Assembly (NCBI RefSeq): GCF_028640845.1
Contig: NC_080540.1
Location: 136,924,420-136,988,419, forward strand
Source: Ahaetulla prasina
Lineage: Eukaryota; Chordata; Lepidosauria; Squamata; Colubridae
Length of the DNA: 64,000 nt
Direction: 5' to 3'
In this document: in pieces, positions 10,225-22,098 of the stretch
How the letters are laid out: the number at the start of each line of letters is the position of its first letter
How positions within the stretch are numbered: position 1 is the first letter of the stretch
Translations under genes and position numbers: made by a program
The notes under the pieces: model-generated
The model's input: only the letters and a program-made list of their open reading frames with translations
Told to the model about the DNA's origin: nothing
Databases searched by the model: none

Positions 10225-12423
10225 AAAAAAGACACACTGATCATTTATGGAACTTCAAAGAGACTGGTCCTTTGTGGATTGTTGTGTGCACTTTGATATT
10301 TCATATTTTTAATACTACTTTCTGAATTAAAATTTGGTAGAAAAGGAGGCTTCAGTCAGGATTCCTAAGTAGTTCTGTTTAAAGATTTGAAAAAGGAAGG
10401 ATTTTTCTATACTGTTCCTTTGTTATTGAACTGAATCCTGTTTGGAGAATGTTTTAGTTCTGCTGCTTAAAAGTGAATAGGATTCTGGCTTGGTGAAAAG
10501 GGATAGACATAAGTATAGGCAATATCACTTGGCTGTATTTAAAAGAAAAAGGTTAAAGGAGTTATTTTGGAAAGACCGTGGTAACAAGTTCCTAATTAAG
10601 GTATTTTATATGTTTTGTTAGGCTCAAGGGAAGCACATATGAGAAAATTATAAATGAGACATAGTGGCATTTAATTTTCAAACAAAATTAATAACTAAAA
10701 CAGGGACCTGAATTCAGCATACTAGATCTATGTCTAGCATTTTATTCACAGGTCACTGCAATAGCACATTTAGGCAATTTTCTTCTTTGCCTGGATTAAT
10801 TTTGAGAGACTCCTGTTATAAATCATTCTGTTTAAAGAATTTGAATTTAGTGCCAGAGGAAAAGTATTAGCAATCATTTTACTAGCTTTTTATAGCTTTA
10901 AAGTTACCGTAATACCCATGTACACTGTCAACTTTCTATTACATCAGATGCTAGTGATTGTAATAGCGACTTAAATTACTCCATTGAGATAACAGTATTC
11001 CTTTAGCCTTAAGAGGGGGAAGGATCTTGAATAAATATAGAGTCTTTGGCATTGTTGGGCATGTTTGCAATTGTGAAAGTTTGTTGTGGACAATCCCACA
11101 AAGCATGCCTTGTAAGCTTCATGCTTTACTTAATATATAAATGTGCAACTTTGCACTCACCTTGTTTTAAATTACAATGTCAGTGTTAAAATAATAATAT
11201 ACTTTCCTTGGATAAAAAAATACAAATTATTTACAGGAAAAATAGAAACCCAATCTCCACAGTCCCTTTCAAAATATCTAAAACTAAATATATGACACAG
11301 GGTAAATTTTCCAACTAATATTAAAATGACAACATGATCCTGAAGAGTTACTTCTCTTATATTACATTGCATTCTTTGATTCTTGTAAAAGACTCAGGAT
11401 TAATCAGAAGTTTTACTGGAATGGTCAGTAACAGTCATAATGTATTACCACTTCAGGAAGAAAGGAAACTACAGCTGCAAGCCACATTCTTTTTAATAAA
11501 GTGCTGTAGAATTTTAATCTGTGATGAGCACATCAGTTCAAATGAACAGATGTTGGTATCTTAAAAGTAATGGTTTTCATTTATACTTACCTCTCATCTA
11601 ATTTTAATGCTGAAGTTTAGAGACATAAGTAAAAATATTTGAAGCAGACATATTTTTCACAATCCTTTCTTTAGACTCTTTTTATTTTATTTTATTTTCT
11701 CCATATTTTTTTAAAGAAATAGCCTGCTAAATTTGAATATGCCTACATGAATTTGCCCAGTTTTTAAGATCAAATTGGATGACTTTGTGTCAGTCACTTT
11801 GTTTCATTCTAACCTACCTCATATACTTCCTGTGGTGGGGAAAATTAGGACCAGGGAATAGTGTATACTATGTTGGGCTTCTGAATGAAACATAGGGTCA
11901 ATACCTAAGTAAAGGTAATCCTTGACTTATAACAGATCATTTAGGAACCCTCTGAAGTTACGACAGACCTCCCCAAAGGTATTTGAAACCCGGTTCTGTA
12001 GTTCCAATGGCCACCCTTCCCTGTGATCTTGTAATTGTATTTTGGATACTCAGCATGTATTTTTGATTACTCACCCATGTGAAATTCATCTGCCTTGAAG
12101 ATAACATTTTTGTAAGCTCCCAGAAAGGGAGAATGTTGGCTATTATTAGAGGTCCTATGTTATCTCCAAAATGCTTTTCTTGAAAAAATATTTACAATTC
12201 CTGTTGGTCTGCTGGACACATAATGCAGTTTAAATCACAGTCTTTGTAATTTCTAACATAAGGATCTTAAGTGTCCTAAAATGTTTATGATTTCAGCAAT
12301 GAAGTTGCTCATCAGGCTAGAATGAGAAACTTCCAGTGTTAATAATAATCAGAATACGATTTTTTTTATTTCCTATATTACTTTTTAAAAGATTACATAG
12401 AGTTTTATACACTGTCGTTGAAG
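10225..12423. other. Intron sequence with one MITE fragment
   Basis: Mostly AT-rich unassigned sequence. A short degraded piece at about 11911-11975 (aggtaatccttgacttat) is the left end of the 'ggtagtcctc' MITE family. No exon was recognised. Confidence 0.5.
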
Positions 12424-12779
12424 TACCGTATATACTCGAATATAAGCCGATCCGAGTATAAGCCGAGGTCCCCAATTTTACCCCAAAAAACTGGGGTAAA
12501 CTGGGGACTCGAGTATAAGCCGAGGGTGGGAAATGAGGCAGCTACCGGTCGGGGAAACCCTCCCTCCCTCAGCCGAGAAGGCTGGTGGCTCCCCCGCCCC
12601 GCCCTCTCACTGCACCGGCAGGGCTTCCCCGCGCTAATGCAAAAGCCCGCCAAGTTTGCGCCATCCGGTATAATGTGAAAAAAAGAAGAAAAAAAAAAAC
12701 TCGAGTATAAGCCGAGGGGACGTTTTTCAGCACAAAAAACGTGCTGAAAAACTCGGCTTATACTCGAGTATATACGGTA
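12424..12779. mobile_element. TIR MITE, 'tatactcgagtataagccg' family, full copy
   Basis: The outer ends taccgtatatactcga and tcgagtatatacggta are inverted complements. The motif gagtataagccgag recurs at least four times inside in both directions, with a local hairpin (cagcacaaaaaacgtgctg) near the right end. The centre is GC-rich. A rearranged second copy lies at 46899-47260 on the opposite strand. No coding capacity. Confidence 0.88.
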
Positions 12780-12879
12780 AGTATCTTGCAAAGAATTGTA
12801 TAGCTTTTCCTTTGGTGCCTTGCTGTAAAACAATACAGTGGGAAGATTTACTTTTATATATAGGCATACTTTGGAGATA

Positions 12880-13228
12880 AAAAGGTAAAGGTTCCCCTCA
12901 CAAATATGTGCTAGTCGTTCCCAACTCTAGGGGGCGGTGCTCATCTCCATTTCAAAGCCGAAGAGCCAGCGCTGCCCGAAGACGTCTCTGATCATGTGGC
13001 CAGCATGACTCAATGCCAAAGGTGCACGGAATGCTGTTACCTTCCCAGCAAAGGTGGTCTTTATTTTTCTACTTGCATTTTTTTACGTGCTTTAGAACTG
13101 CTAGGTTGGCAGAAGCTGGGACAAGTAACGGGAGCTCACCCCGTTACTCAGCACTAGGGATTCGAACCACTGAACTGCCAACCTTTCGATCGACAAGCTC
13201 AGCGTCTTACCCGCTAAGCCACCGCGTC
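12880..13228 (-). mobile_element. tRNA-derived SINE, antisense, with 12-bp target duplication
   Basis: On the minus strand it starts gggacgcggtggcttagcgg (A-box-like) and contains gtggttcgaatccc (B-box-like), the internal pol III promoter of a tRNA-derived head. It then runs through a long unrelated body and ends aggggaacctttacc. The 12-mer actttggagata occurs at 12868-12879 and 13366-13377, outside the SINE and its adjoining tetranucleotide array, giving exact insertion limits inside the Tigger-like element. It is not a functional tRNA gene: the cloverleaf is incomplete and is followed by a SINE body. Confidence 0.85.
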
Positions 13229-13251
13229 CCTTACTTTACTTACTTTTTACT

Positions 13252-13290
<39 letters not shown>

Positions 13291-13321
13291 CTTATTTACT
13301 TACTAACTTACTAACTTACTA

Positions 13322-13365
<44 letters not shown>
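13229..13365. repeat. (TTTA)n/(ACTT)n tetranucleotide array
   Basis: Roughly 137 bp of tttatt and then acttactt units lies on the head (5') side of the antisense SINE, inside its target duplication. The array runs straight into the right target copy actttggagata. Confidence 0.92.
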
Positions 13366-13369
<4 letters not shown>

Positions 13370-13399
13370 TGGAGATACTGGAGCTTTATTTCCAGATAA

Positions 13400-13940
13400 T
13401 CACTATCATGGGAAGTTTTCAAAAATAGACTGGACAGTCATTTGACTAGGATAGTACAGCTACTTCTCAACTTACAACAGTTCATTTAGTGATTGTTCAA
13501 AGTTACAGCGTCACTGAAAAAAAGGACTTATGACTATTTTTCACACTTATGACCATTGTAGCATCCTCATGGTCACATATTCAAAATTCAGATGCTTGGC
13601 AACTGGTTCATATTTATAACAATTGCAGTAACCCAGTAACCCAGGATCATGTGGTTACCTTTTGCAAGCTTCTGACAAGCAATGTCAATGGGGAAACCAG
13701 TTCACTTAATAATCATGTTACTTAATTTACCAACTGCAATGATTTACTTAACAACTGTGGCAAGAAAAATAGAGTGGGGCAAAACTCACTTAACAAATGT
13801 TTTACTTAGCAATAGAAATTTTGGGCTCAATAGTGGTTGTAAGTGGAGGACTACCTTTATAAGATGTCTGCCTTGAGTAAGGGGTTGGATTAGAAGACCT
13901 CTGAAGTCTCTTCTGATCCTATGATTCTATGTTCTTAAAA
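13400..13940 (+). mobile_element. CR1-type LINE 3' end, sense, interrupted by a MITE
   Basis: The left part (gaagttttcaaaaatagact, the EIFKKRLDSHL-coding end) and the right part (ggggttggattagaagacc through tctatgttctt) are the two halves of a CR1 3' end. They are separated by the MITE at 13457-13857. It lies between the inner halves of the Tigger-like element. Confidence 0.75.
13457..13857. mobile_element. TIR MITE, 'ggtagtcctc' family, nested in CR1
   Basis: It runs from cagctacttctcaacttac to gtaagtggaggactacctt, with TA on each side (13455-13456 and 13858-13859). It is oriented opposite to the copy at 9904. The internal family blocks (ccaggatcatgtgg, gcaagaaaaatagagtggggc) are intact enough to align with other copies. 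Confidence 0.82.
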
Positions 13941-14325
13941 TAAAGCCAATTTCACAATAAAGTGAGCCACATAATTATTTTTGGTTTCCCAGTGGATACA
14001 AAAGTTACATTTACACTATATTATCATCTGTGAAGTGTCTAATAGTATTATATCTGAAAGAAACACATATCTTAATTAATATATTTCATTGCTAAAAATA
14101 CTAATCATCAGCTGATCAGTAATAATGAAAAAAGTTGAAGTACTGCAAGAATTATCAAAATATGGTAACGTGACACAGAGCCATGAAGTGAGCAAATGCT
14201 GTTGAAAAAATGGTGCCAACAGACTTGTTCCATGCTGGTCTGCCACAAACCTTCAATTTGGAAAAAAAAAGTATCTCTGAAGCGCAATAAAGCGAAGTGC
14301 AATGAAACGAGATATGCCAGTGTTA

Positions 14326-15405
14326 AAATGTCTTGGGCTCCTTAATGAATAGAAGTTAGTACCTGTAAGTAGTGTATGTGAGGCATAGTTGTTAGATTTT
14401 GCTGATGTAATTGCATTACGCTCCTTCGGTATTAAATCATTGTGCCTCATTAGCAAAAACAAGTCTGTATTAGTCATAGCCCATCACACTTTCTTTAATA
14501 AGAATAAAGCAAGTTATAATATACTTGAGTGTTAATTAAAAAATGATTAAACTGCAATGCTGCTTATATTCTTTTTGGCTTGGGCAGCATTGACTCCAGA
14601 AACTGGAGCAGGAGAAAAAACTGCTGTTAACTATAGTGGCAATTGTTTGCTTGAAGCCAGAATTCCATGAAAGATTTTTACAACTAATTTGTTACTTGCC
14701 TTGTCTGTATTAAGGATAAAATTTTAAATGTGTTTGTTAGCTAGTAAATTGCTTTCCATATTGAATGGCAAATTGTGTTCTTGGCCATATTAAATTCTGC
14801 ATTAGGAGCAGCCCAAAATGCAACCATTATCGTCTTTATAAACGGTTCTTAAGTGATTTCTGAAATTTATTATGGCTGTGCTGTGTACAGTGGCATTCTG
14901 ATAGCGTATCTCTTTGCCCATGCAAAAAGAATTAGCATTAATTTGGTCATCCAAATATTAGATGCATGTACAGGTAGTCCTTGCTTAATGACTGCTTGAA
15001 ATTATGACTGACTCCAAAAAACCTGTCTAAAAGTTGGTAAAAAATTTAATATTAGGGGAAAGGGTTCAGATTTTGTGGACTGTACTGTTGAAGCAAAGAG
15101 GAACAAATGTATGCCCTCAAGATTCTGCTGTCAAATTTCAGAGGCATTGAAAGCTGACACTGTCCCTTATGTATAACCCCTGATGCTGCAAGATCTTTTA
15201 ATGTCTCTGCATTTCCACCTTTCTTTCCTTCTATTCTTAGACTTCACCTCGATTTTAAAGTCTTTATGTGCCCTTTGCACTTACTTAAAACCTGGTATAG
15301 CACTTGGCCAGAAAAACAGGCACTTATGATTAGAGATTCTTGTGCAAATCTTGGCATTTTTGTATCATTTGAGAATTCTCAAAAGCATCATTCTCACTGG
15401 CTTCT
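14326..15405. other. Intron sequence with a MITE end fragment
   Basis: Unassigned AT-rich sequence. A short 'caggtagtccttgcttaat' left end of the MITE family occurs at about 14970-15040 and then loses similarity. Confidence 0.5.
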
Positions 15406-15470
15406 GAATAGAATAGAATAGAATAGAATAGAATAGAATTGAATTGAATTGAATTGAATTGAATTGAATT
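15406..15470. repeat. (GAATA)n/(GAATT)n pentanucleotide array at a LINE 3' end
   Basis: gaata units change to gaatt units midway. The array abuts the 3' end (ctttattggcc, antisense aataaag) of a LINE on the minus strand. Confidence 0.9.
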
Positions 15471-15876
15471 CTTTATTGGCCAAGTGTGATTGGACACACA
15501 AGGAATTTGTCTTTGGTGCATATGCTCTCAGTGTACATAAAAAGACAAGATACACTCATCAAGAATCACAAGGCACAACACCCAGTGACAGTCATATGGT
15601 ACAATAAGCAATCAAATCATACTAGGAAACAATCTCAATATAAATTGCAAGGATATAAGCAACAAAGTTACAGTCAGGCAGTCACAAGTGGGAGGAGATG
15701 GCGACAGGGACGATGAGAAGACCAATAGCAATAGTAATGCAGCTTTAGTGTATAGTTTGACAATTTGAGGAAATTATTTGTTTAGCAGAGTGATGGCTTT
15801 CGGGGAAAAAACTGTTTGTGTATCTAGTGGTCTTGGTGTACAGTGCTCTATAGCGTTTGAGGCTTCAAATGATATG
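15471..15876 (-). mobile_element. LINE 3' end (CR1/L2/Rex1 group), antisense
   Basis: The minus strand reads the last coding residues RYRALYTKTTRYTNSFFPES, a common C-terminal signature (TRTTR.NSFFP) of these LINEs. A 3' UTR follows, ending ggccaataaag and then pentamers. A sense relative with the same kind of C-terminus and an aataaag plus pentamer end lies at 30003-30672. Severely 5'-truncated. Confidence 0.75.
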
Positions 15877-16436
15877 GTACTGTGTTTTTCCGAAAATAAG
15901 ACAGAGTCTCGAACTCGCGAGAAGGTTTTCTTTTACAGTGTGTTTCCCTGGACACACATCCTGCTTTTTGCCCGCCCCACCTGCCACCCCCAAATTGTAT
16001 CCCTAAAGGGGGTGGGTGACTAAGCAAGGGGCAGGAACCCTGCCATGCCTGGCGAGGGGTGGGAGAAGAGACGCGTCTTGCTTCTCTCCTGCCCCACCTG
16101 CCACCGCTCTCGATAAAGAGATGGTGGGGAAGGGAAGCAGCCAGGCTGCTGTTGCCATTGGGGTGGGGTGGGAGGTTTTGGGTCACTTGGCCAGTGCAAA
16201 GAACAGGGAGGGGAGGGCATTTCCTCCATCCTCCCTTCCCCCCTCCATCCTCACCACCTCAACTCATTTTGGTTGCGCAGCAAGCAACCAAAGGAAAATG
16301 GCAGGACTGGCTGTGCATGCGTGTAAGTAGTTGGTGGGGGCCTTATTTTGTGGGGGTGGCTTATATTATCGCATGTACTGAAAAGCCCGATTGTGCTTAT
16401 TATCTGGACATGTGTTATTTTCAGGGAAACACGGTA
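15877..16436. mobile_element. TIR MITE, 'ccgaaaataagac' family
   Basis: It begins tactgtgtttttccgaaaat and ends attttcagggaaacacggta, inverted termini of a GC-rich non-autonomous element. The centre (about 15960-16270) is markedly GC-richer than the surrounding intron, and the open frames on both strands there are compositional. It abuts the LINE tail at 15876. Related termini close the block at about 39995. Confidence 0.75.
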
Positions 16437-17396
16437 GAACTTGACGGATTCTAGTGGACAAATGGTAGAATGAAAGGTTGATTGTGGTATTTGGAATTCT
16501 TCACTCTTTTATTGTATCTTGAATTCTAAATCTGGCAATATTCTTTCCTAGAGGAAATTGCTAGTTAAATGATAAAACTATAAAGTTCATCTATGGATTG
16601 ACATTCAGTGGTTTGGATTGTTAATCTTTTTTCCTTATATATTTGTTAGATTTATGTCCTGCTCTATTTTATTAGCTCAGATGTGTATTTAATTGTAGAA
16701 GTAGCAAGAGCATTTCTCTGTATTGATTCTACTTATAAAAAACTTGATACAGTAGTTTTGAGTTTTGTTCTTAGACCTTAGTATTTGTATATTAGTAGGT
16801 ATACTGATCAACAAATGCTCTTCCTTTATGTTTCCATACTTGCTGTGCTGGGATATATATTTCTTTGGGAGATCTATTTTGTTTTATGATCGTAAGAAAT
16901 GCAAATTATCCCTGAATTCTTCATGTGATCAGTTGAATGAATCAAATATTGGAAAACTAGTCCTTTGCAGGCATCTTTTTGGTTATTTATTTGCTAGGTT
17001 TATATTTACGTAAGCTGCCAAATGTCTTTTTGATTGTGGCAAGATAGAAATGTATTTCTTGAAATAAATAAAACCATGCAATAGTACAATATTTAGCCAT
17101 TTTTTCTAGGCACTCTAAATGCCCTAAATAACTATTTTGTTTTATTTTATCCTCACAGCAAAACCCTGTGGGTTGGGCTGTGACTAGTTCAAAATCACTT
17201 AGTGAGTTTCCATAGGGATTAATCTGAACTTGGGTGACCTAAGTCTCAGTCACTTTTACAGCTATAAACTCATTACAGTTGTTTCAGATTTGGCCATATC
17301 CAGAGCTAAAATAGAATGGAAATATTTCTATGATGATTACTTACGTTGGTAGATGGTTATAAATATGCATATGGTTCAAAAATCTCTTGATATGTA
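16437..17396. other. Intron sequence without recognised features
   Basis: AT-rich spacer between two MITEs. The 82-codon frame at 16765-17013 has no family resemblance and is not called as a gene. Confidence 0.5.
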
Positions 17397-18045
17397 CCAT
17401 ATTTTTTGGAGTATAAGACACTCTGGAATATAAGACACTCCGGAGTATAAGACACACATTAGTTGTTGGGGAGGAAAACAAGAAAAAAAAATTCTGCTTC
17501 TACCTACCAGCATCTATCGGTATTCATCTGGCTAACGTCCTTGCAGCAAACAACCTGATCAGCTTCAGCATGTTATTGCAGCCTGATTCAGCACAAACAG
17601 CTGATTGGTGGTTGGATCGGCCTCCCGGAATACAGTCAATCAGCTGTTCAAGGCTGCGGAAATTGCCACAGCCCATCGCCACCTCCACATATCACTTTTT
17701 TGGCCTCCGCCTATCCCTGCTGCCTGGAACCATCTGAAAATGCAATGCATGTAGGCCAAAAACGGGGTGTGCGGAGGCTGAAGATGCAACACACAGAGGC
17801 CAAAAACGTGACGCATGGAGGTAGCAATCAACGGCAATGTGTTGTGGTGATCCCCACAGCCTGGAATTGGTCTAAAACAGGGCATGCAGTGACCAAAAAC
17901 GTGACAGACGGAGGCCGAAAATGGCCAGAGTGGGGGGCAGTGGATGGGCGGGGCTTCGGCAACATTTGGTGTATAAGACACACCACAATTTTCACCCAGT
18001 TTTAAGGGAGGGGAAAGTGCATCTTAAACTCCAAAAAGTACGGTA
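17397..18045. mobile_element. TIR MITE, 'ggagtataagac' family, copy 2
   Basis: The left end ccatattttttggagtataa and right end aaactccaaaaagtacggta are inverted. Internal gtataagacac motifs sit near both ends. The central GC-rich part repeats gaggccaaaaacgtgac-like units three to four times (about 17750-17920). It is longer than the 9318 copy but built the same way. Confidence 0.82.
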
Positions 18046-18936
18046 ATCTGACATTATTGTGCATAAATTAAGAGAAAGAGAAATTAAGAGAAGTTTCAGA
18101 AAATGGAGTTGGCGATATCAAAAAAAAACACAGTAATACCTCCTTACCATGAGTGCTTAAAATATCACCCCTATTTTTTATGCTATGCAATTGCTATGAA
18201 AAGAGATTGGGTAAATTCATGGAGGATAAAATACAAGTGATTGCTAACTATAATGGTTATGTATGTCAGAGGCCATAATCCTCTCAGTAGCAGCTGCAGG
18301 GAAACAGAAGACACACTGATACTTTTGTCTTATTTGTGGGCTTCCCAGAGACATCTGACTGGCCATTGCTGAAGTAGATTGCTAGTTCAAATAGACACCT
18401 GCCTTCTCCATTATGGTTCGTCAATTGCTTTTCTTCCAGTTCTTCCAGTTCTACTTTTTCATTCTTAAATGGAAGGTTCAAGGCAGCTACTAACAGACTC
18501 CAAACAAAATATAATAAAAAGTACCAAACTGATAAAACTTAACCTAAAGCAGTGAGCATTAAACTCTAAGGAAAGCAAAATATCAAACCATAATTGGACC
18601 AGAGATTTGCAGGAACAAAGGTTATTGAATTGACAGCAGAATCCCAACAAAACGTTTTATGTTTTTGGAGTTAAAGGGTTTCTTTATCCTCATTAACTCT
18701 GCTTGAGACGGTGAAGGATGGGCAAAAAAGATATTTCTTTGTGTTTTTAGAGGACAGGCTCAGTTTTGCAGTAATATAGTCATGTCGGGAGTACCGAAGC
18801 ACTTCTAGGTTGAAAGAATTAGCAGGTGACATCATTGTTGCCTAGAAAACACCCAATTGGGGCCTCCTTTCATGTCCCAATTAAGCTGTCCATCAACATG
18901 GTATTCATCTATCTAAAGAGGAAGGCAATCCTTTAA
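18046..18936. other. Intron sequence without recognised features
   Basis: The short open frames here have no recognisable domain, and no repeat family was recognised. Confidence 0.45.
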
Positions 18937-19080
18937 AGCAGGGGTTCCCAACCTTTTGGACCTCAGGGACCACCAAGTTCATAATTTTAAATCTCGCAGA
19001 CCACAAATGCGAATCCAGTGCGCTGCTTGCTGAAGCGCCTGGACTCCCAGTGATGGGCTGTGGTCCTTCAGGCACTCTCC
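18937..19080. mobile_element. hAT-like MITE fragment, 'caggggttccc' end
   Basis: It starts caggggttcccaacctttt, an end type related to the hAT MITE at 5662, and continues agggaccaccaag and cgcagaccacaaatg. The opposite terminus was not found. It runs into the CT-rich tract that contains the LTR. Confidence 0.6.
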
Positions 19081-19721
19081 CTCCTCTCTCTCTCTCTCTC
19101 TTTCTGCTCCCCTCCCCTCTCTCTCCCATTGTTGTGACCTAGGCACCCGGGCTTGGCCTCCTGGAGGAGGATGACTCAGAGAGTGAGGAGGAGGAGCTAA
19201 CAAGGCCTGCTTCCTCCAGGCCCTCTTCCTTCCTGGCACCGCCCCAGGAGGAGGAGGAAGGGCTAACAAGGCCTGATTCCCCCGGGCCCTCTTCCTACTT
19301 GGCAACGCCCCAAGAGCCAGTTGTTGAGGATCAATCCTTGCTCGATGCGAGACTGCGAAGACGTGACAGATGCACGCAGCAGAGGAAAGGATGGGGCAGG
19401 CCGAGGGAGTGCTGAGTCACGGAGCGACACCCCACAGGGGATAAAAGCAGGAGGAGGAGCTCCGTGGCTCTTTGTGTTGGACAAAGCTGCAAACTTCGCA
19501 GGCAATCTGTTTCATGGATTGAAGACTGAATCTATTTGTGAGTGACTTTTGCTTTCCCTATAATTTCCTGGTTACCTCAGTAACAGACTGTTTTCAGCTC
19601 GCTTCTACAAGATAAGAGATTTTGACAGGTGCGTGGGGAAACGTGGCCAGAACATTTCTGTGCCAAAGGGAACCTGGCCAAGTGTAAATAAACTGTTGGC
19701 AGAAGGCCTTTGACTGGCTTA

Positions 19722-19843
19722 TTCTCCTGTACGCTGCTAAGAGAGTCCAAAGCAATGGGTTGTTAACTTCATCTGATTGGACTGAGACTGAGTTGAATTT
19801 GTTTAAACACACCTCCTCTTCCTGTTTAGCTCCAGTTTATTAA
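19722..19843. repeat. DIRS left inverted terminal repeat
   Basis: It starts ttctcctgtacgctgctaag and ends gctccagtttatta. It is the reverse complement of the right repeat except at the extreme end, where the two differ (tcctgtacgctgctaagag against tatgtacgctgcgtgagag). Confidence 0.9.
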
Positions 19844-20473
19844 CTCAGTCGGCCATAGAGAGACTACCTCCTTTAGCTCCATTGCTTTTGACTCTTTTAC
19901 CAGCACATAGGACCTCAATAAATTAGAAAAATTTTTTAAAAAGAGTTTTAAAGTGCCCAATTAATTTCTCTTGATTGCTGGGAGCCGGAGCGGCAGGGAA
20001 AGAGGCTCATGCTTTGCGCGCAGCCCAGCGCCGCTCAGCTGAGCCGCCCGAAGGCCGGCGGCCATTTTTTCACACTCCAAGCCTCTCAAGCCTCGTGGGA
20101 TCGCCGGATTGAGGAACGGACATTGCTGGACCTCACCAAACTGTAAGTGGAGGCCAGCGGAGCGCAGGAGAAGCCGTGGTGTCGGCTTCGCGCCTGCAGG
20201 GGTGGAGAAAGATCCGTGGTGTCGGAGGCTAGTTCCCCTGCCAACGCTGCAGTAAAAGGCGCTATAGGAGCAGTGGTGCCTGCTTGCGCCATTTGGGGAC
20301 CCCAAAGCAACCCCCATGCAGCCTTTGAATGCTTTGAATCCAGCTGTGGTGTCAGCTTGGTGCTAACTGGCCCTTATTGTTTGATCTTATTCCAGGATTC
20401 TCAGATCAGGGCCACTATATTATTTGGGCATATATTCCAAGGCCTCTGATAACCACTAGGCCTCATTTCCAAG

Positions 20474-21966
20474 ATGGCGGATCGCAGCAGATCTCCTTCC
20501 CGGCTTCTGCCTCGCCTCCCAAGGACACCTTACTAGCGTGGCTCCTCCCCTCACAAGAGCAGATCCAAATCAAGGGCTTCTGCCACCAAATCCAAGTCTT
20601 CTACTTCTCTCCAAACCTCTGCTGCTGCAGAGAGATGCCTCAGAAGACAACGGGCCTTGGATAGGCAATTTGATAAAGCAAAACAAAATTAGCAGAGGAA
20701 GGCAGGGAAAATTCTGTTCCACTAACTGAAGATTCTCCTCTATTAAATCAGCCTGGATGGTCTCCCACTATCCCTAGTGGTTCAGGAGAAAACCAGGAAA
20801 CAATTTGTACAGTTTTTGGAGATTCTTCTAGAGCCATGCCTGAGCCCCACATCAGGCACCTTCTGCCACCTTCACTCCCACAGCAGCGGGAGTCTCCCAC
20901 AGAGAGGACAGTAATCCTGCCATTTCTCAGGATATACGTCAACTTATCATGCAAACCATTTCTCAAGGCATTGACAATGCCTTCACGCAGAGAGGTTTCC
21001 CAGCTCCATCTCCTTCGGGCAGCTCTGACCAAAGACCCCATTCTGATAGCCACCCACCCAGACTATGCGCTGCGCTACGCTCTCAACCCCTTCACACCAT
21101 AGTGAGGACTCCTTTTTGGGGGAGGAAGACATAGCAGAGTATAATCTGTCTGAAGACGAAGAGTCTGCCCCAGACAAACCTGCTCCCACCGGCCTTTTTC
21201 GCCATGAGCTTTTCTACACATTACTACACAAGGCAAAAGTTATGGCCAACATGGGGTTGCCTTGCACCAATCTGAGGGAGCTTCAGATCCGTCAGACCCC
21301 AACAAATTCCTCTTTACTGAACCAGTCTCAGAGCAACGGGTAATTCCTTCACCCAAGCTCTTCTTGGACACCATCCAACGTCAATGGGGTCACCCTGGTG
21401 CCATTCCTACTCCTAGTGGCTCAGACAAAAAGATGTACATGACGGATCAAGATCTTGAGGACCTCCTCAAGGTTCCTACCGTAGACACCCCAATTGCCAC
21501 TTTGGCTTCTTCCTCCAACATTATACCTTCAGATGCAGCAGAAGGTCTCGAGCGGAGGACCGCAGAGCGGAACTCTCCACCCAAACCCCACCAAGCGGCT
21601 GCCTGGGCTATCAGATCTGCCACAGCAGCCTCATTCTTTGCTAGAACCTCTTTGATATGGCTCAGACAAATGCAGGAGAGGATTCCTCAGGATGACTCCA
21701 GATTACATCAGGACATAAATAAATTGATAGCGGCTGCTGAATACACTGCGGATGCCACCCTTAATTCTGCAAAATTTGCATCCCGAGCCCTTGCCTCCAG
21801 CATCACCTCCAGGAGGCTGTTATGGCTCAGACAATGGCAAGCCGACATGAAGACCAAATGGCGGTTAGTGGCTGCCCCATTTAAGGGTGGATCTCTCTTT
21901 GGTGAAGCCCTAGACCCTATTTTAGTTGAGGAAAGGACAAACGTAAGATCCTTCCCTCGTCTCTAG
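20474..21966 (+). pseudogene. DIRS gag-like ORF, broken
   Basis: A likely start is ATGGCGGATCGC at 20474 (MADRSRSPSR). A Ser/Lys/Arg-rich basic segment (HKSRSKSRASATKSKSSTS) follows near 20560 in another frame, then an acidic stretch EYNLSEDEESAPDKP (frame 21065-21343). The long C-terminal part is in the frame 21262-21966: PKLFLDTIQRQW, DLLKVPTVDTPIATL, HQAAAWAIRSATAASFFART, ASRALASSITSRRLLWLRQWQAD. At least three frames must be joined, so frameshifts lie between about 20530 and 21300. The same blocks occur in the reverse copy at 55297-57810, which confirms this is conserved DIRS gag rather than a chance frame. Role: probable nucleocapsid-like RNA-binding protein. Confidence 0.85.
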
Positions 21967-22098
21967 GCGTTCAGATAGACGTCCTTCTCTTCCTTACCGC
22001 AGACAGCCTTTTTCGCACCCAGGATCCCGGGTTCCAATCCCGGCCTATCAACGCTCCTTCCAACCTCCCCTGACAGGTTTCAGGACAGACAGTCCTTC

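Larger units (their letters stand above)
12861..14325. mobile_element. Tigger/pogo-type MITE split by three later insertions
   Basis: The left end taggcatactttggagata and right end gcaatgaaacgagatatgcc match the inverted termini of Tigger1-like elements, including repeated caataaagtgag motifs near both ends (13950-13975 and 14286-14310). The element is interrupted by an antisense SINE (12880-13228 plus microsatellite) and a CR1 3' end that itself contains a MITE. Its recognisable interior runs 13942-14325. A second, uninterrupted copy is at 27464-27790. No transposase frame remains. Confidence 0.8.
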
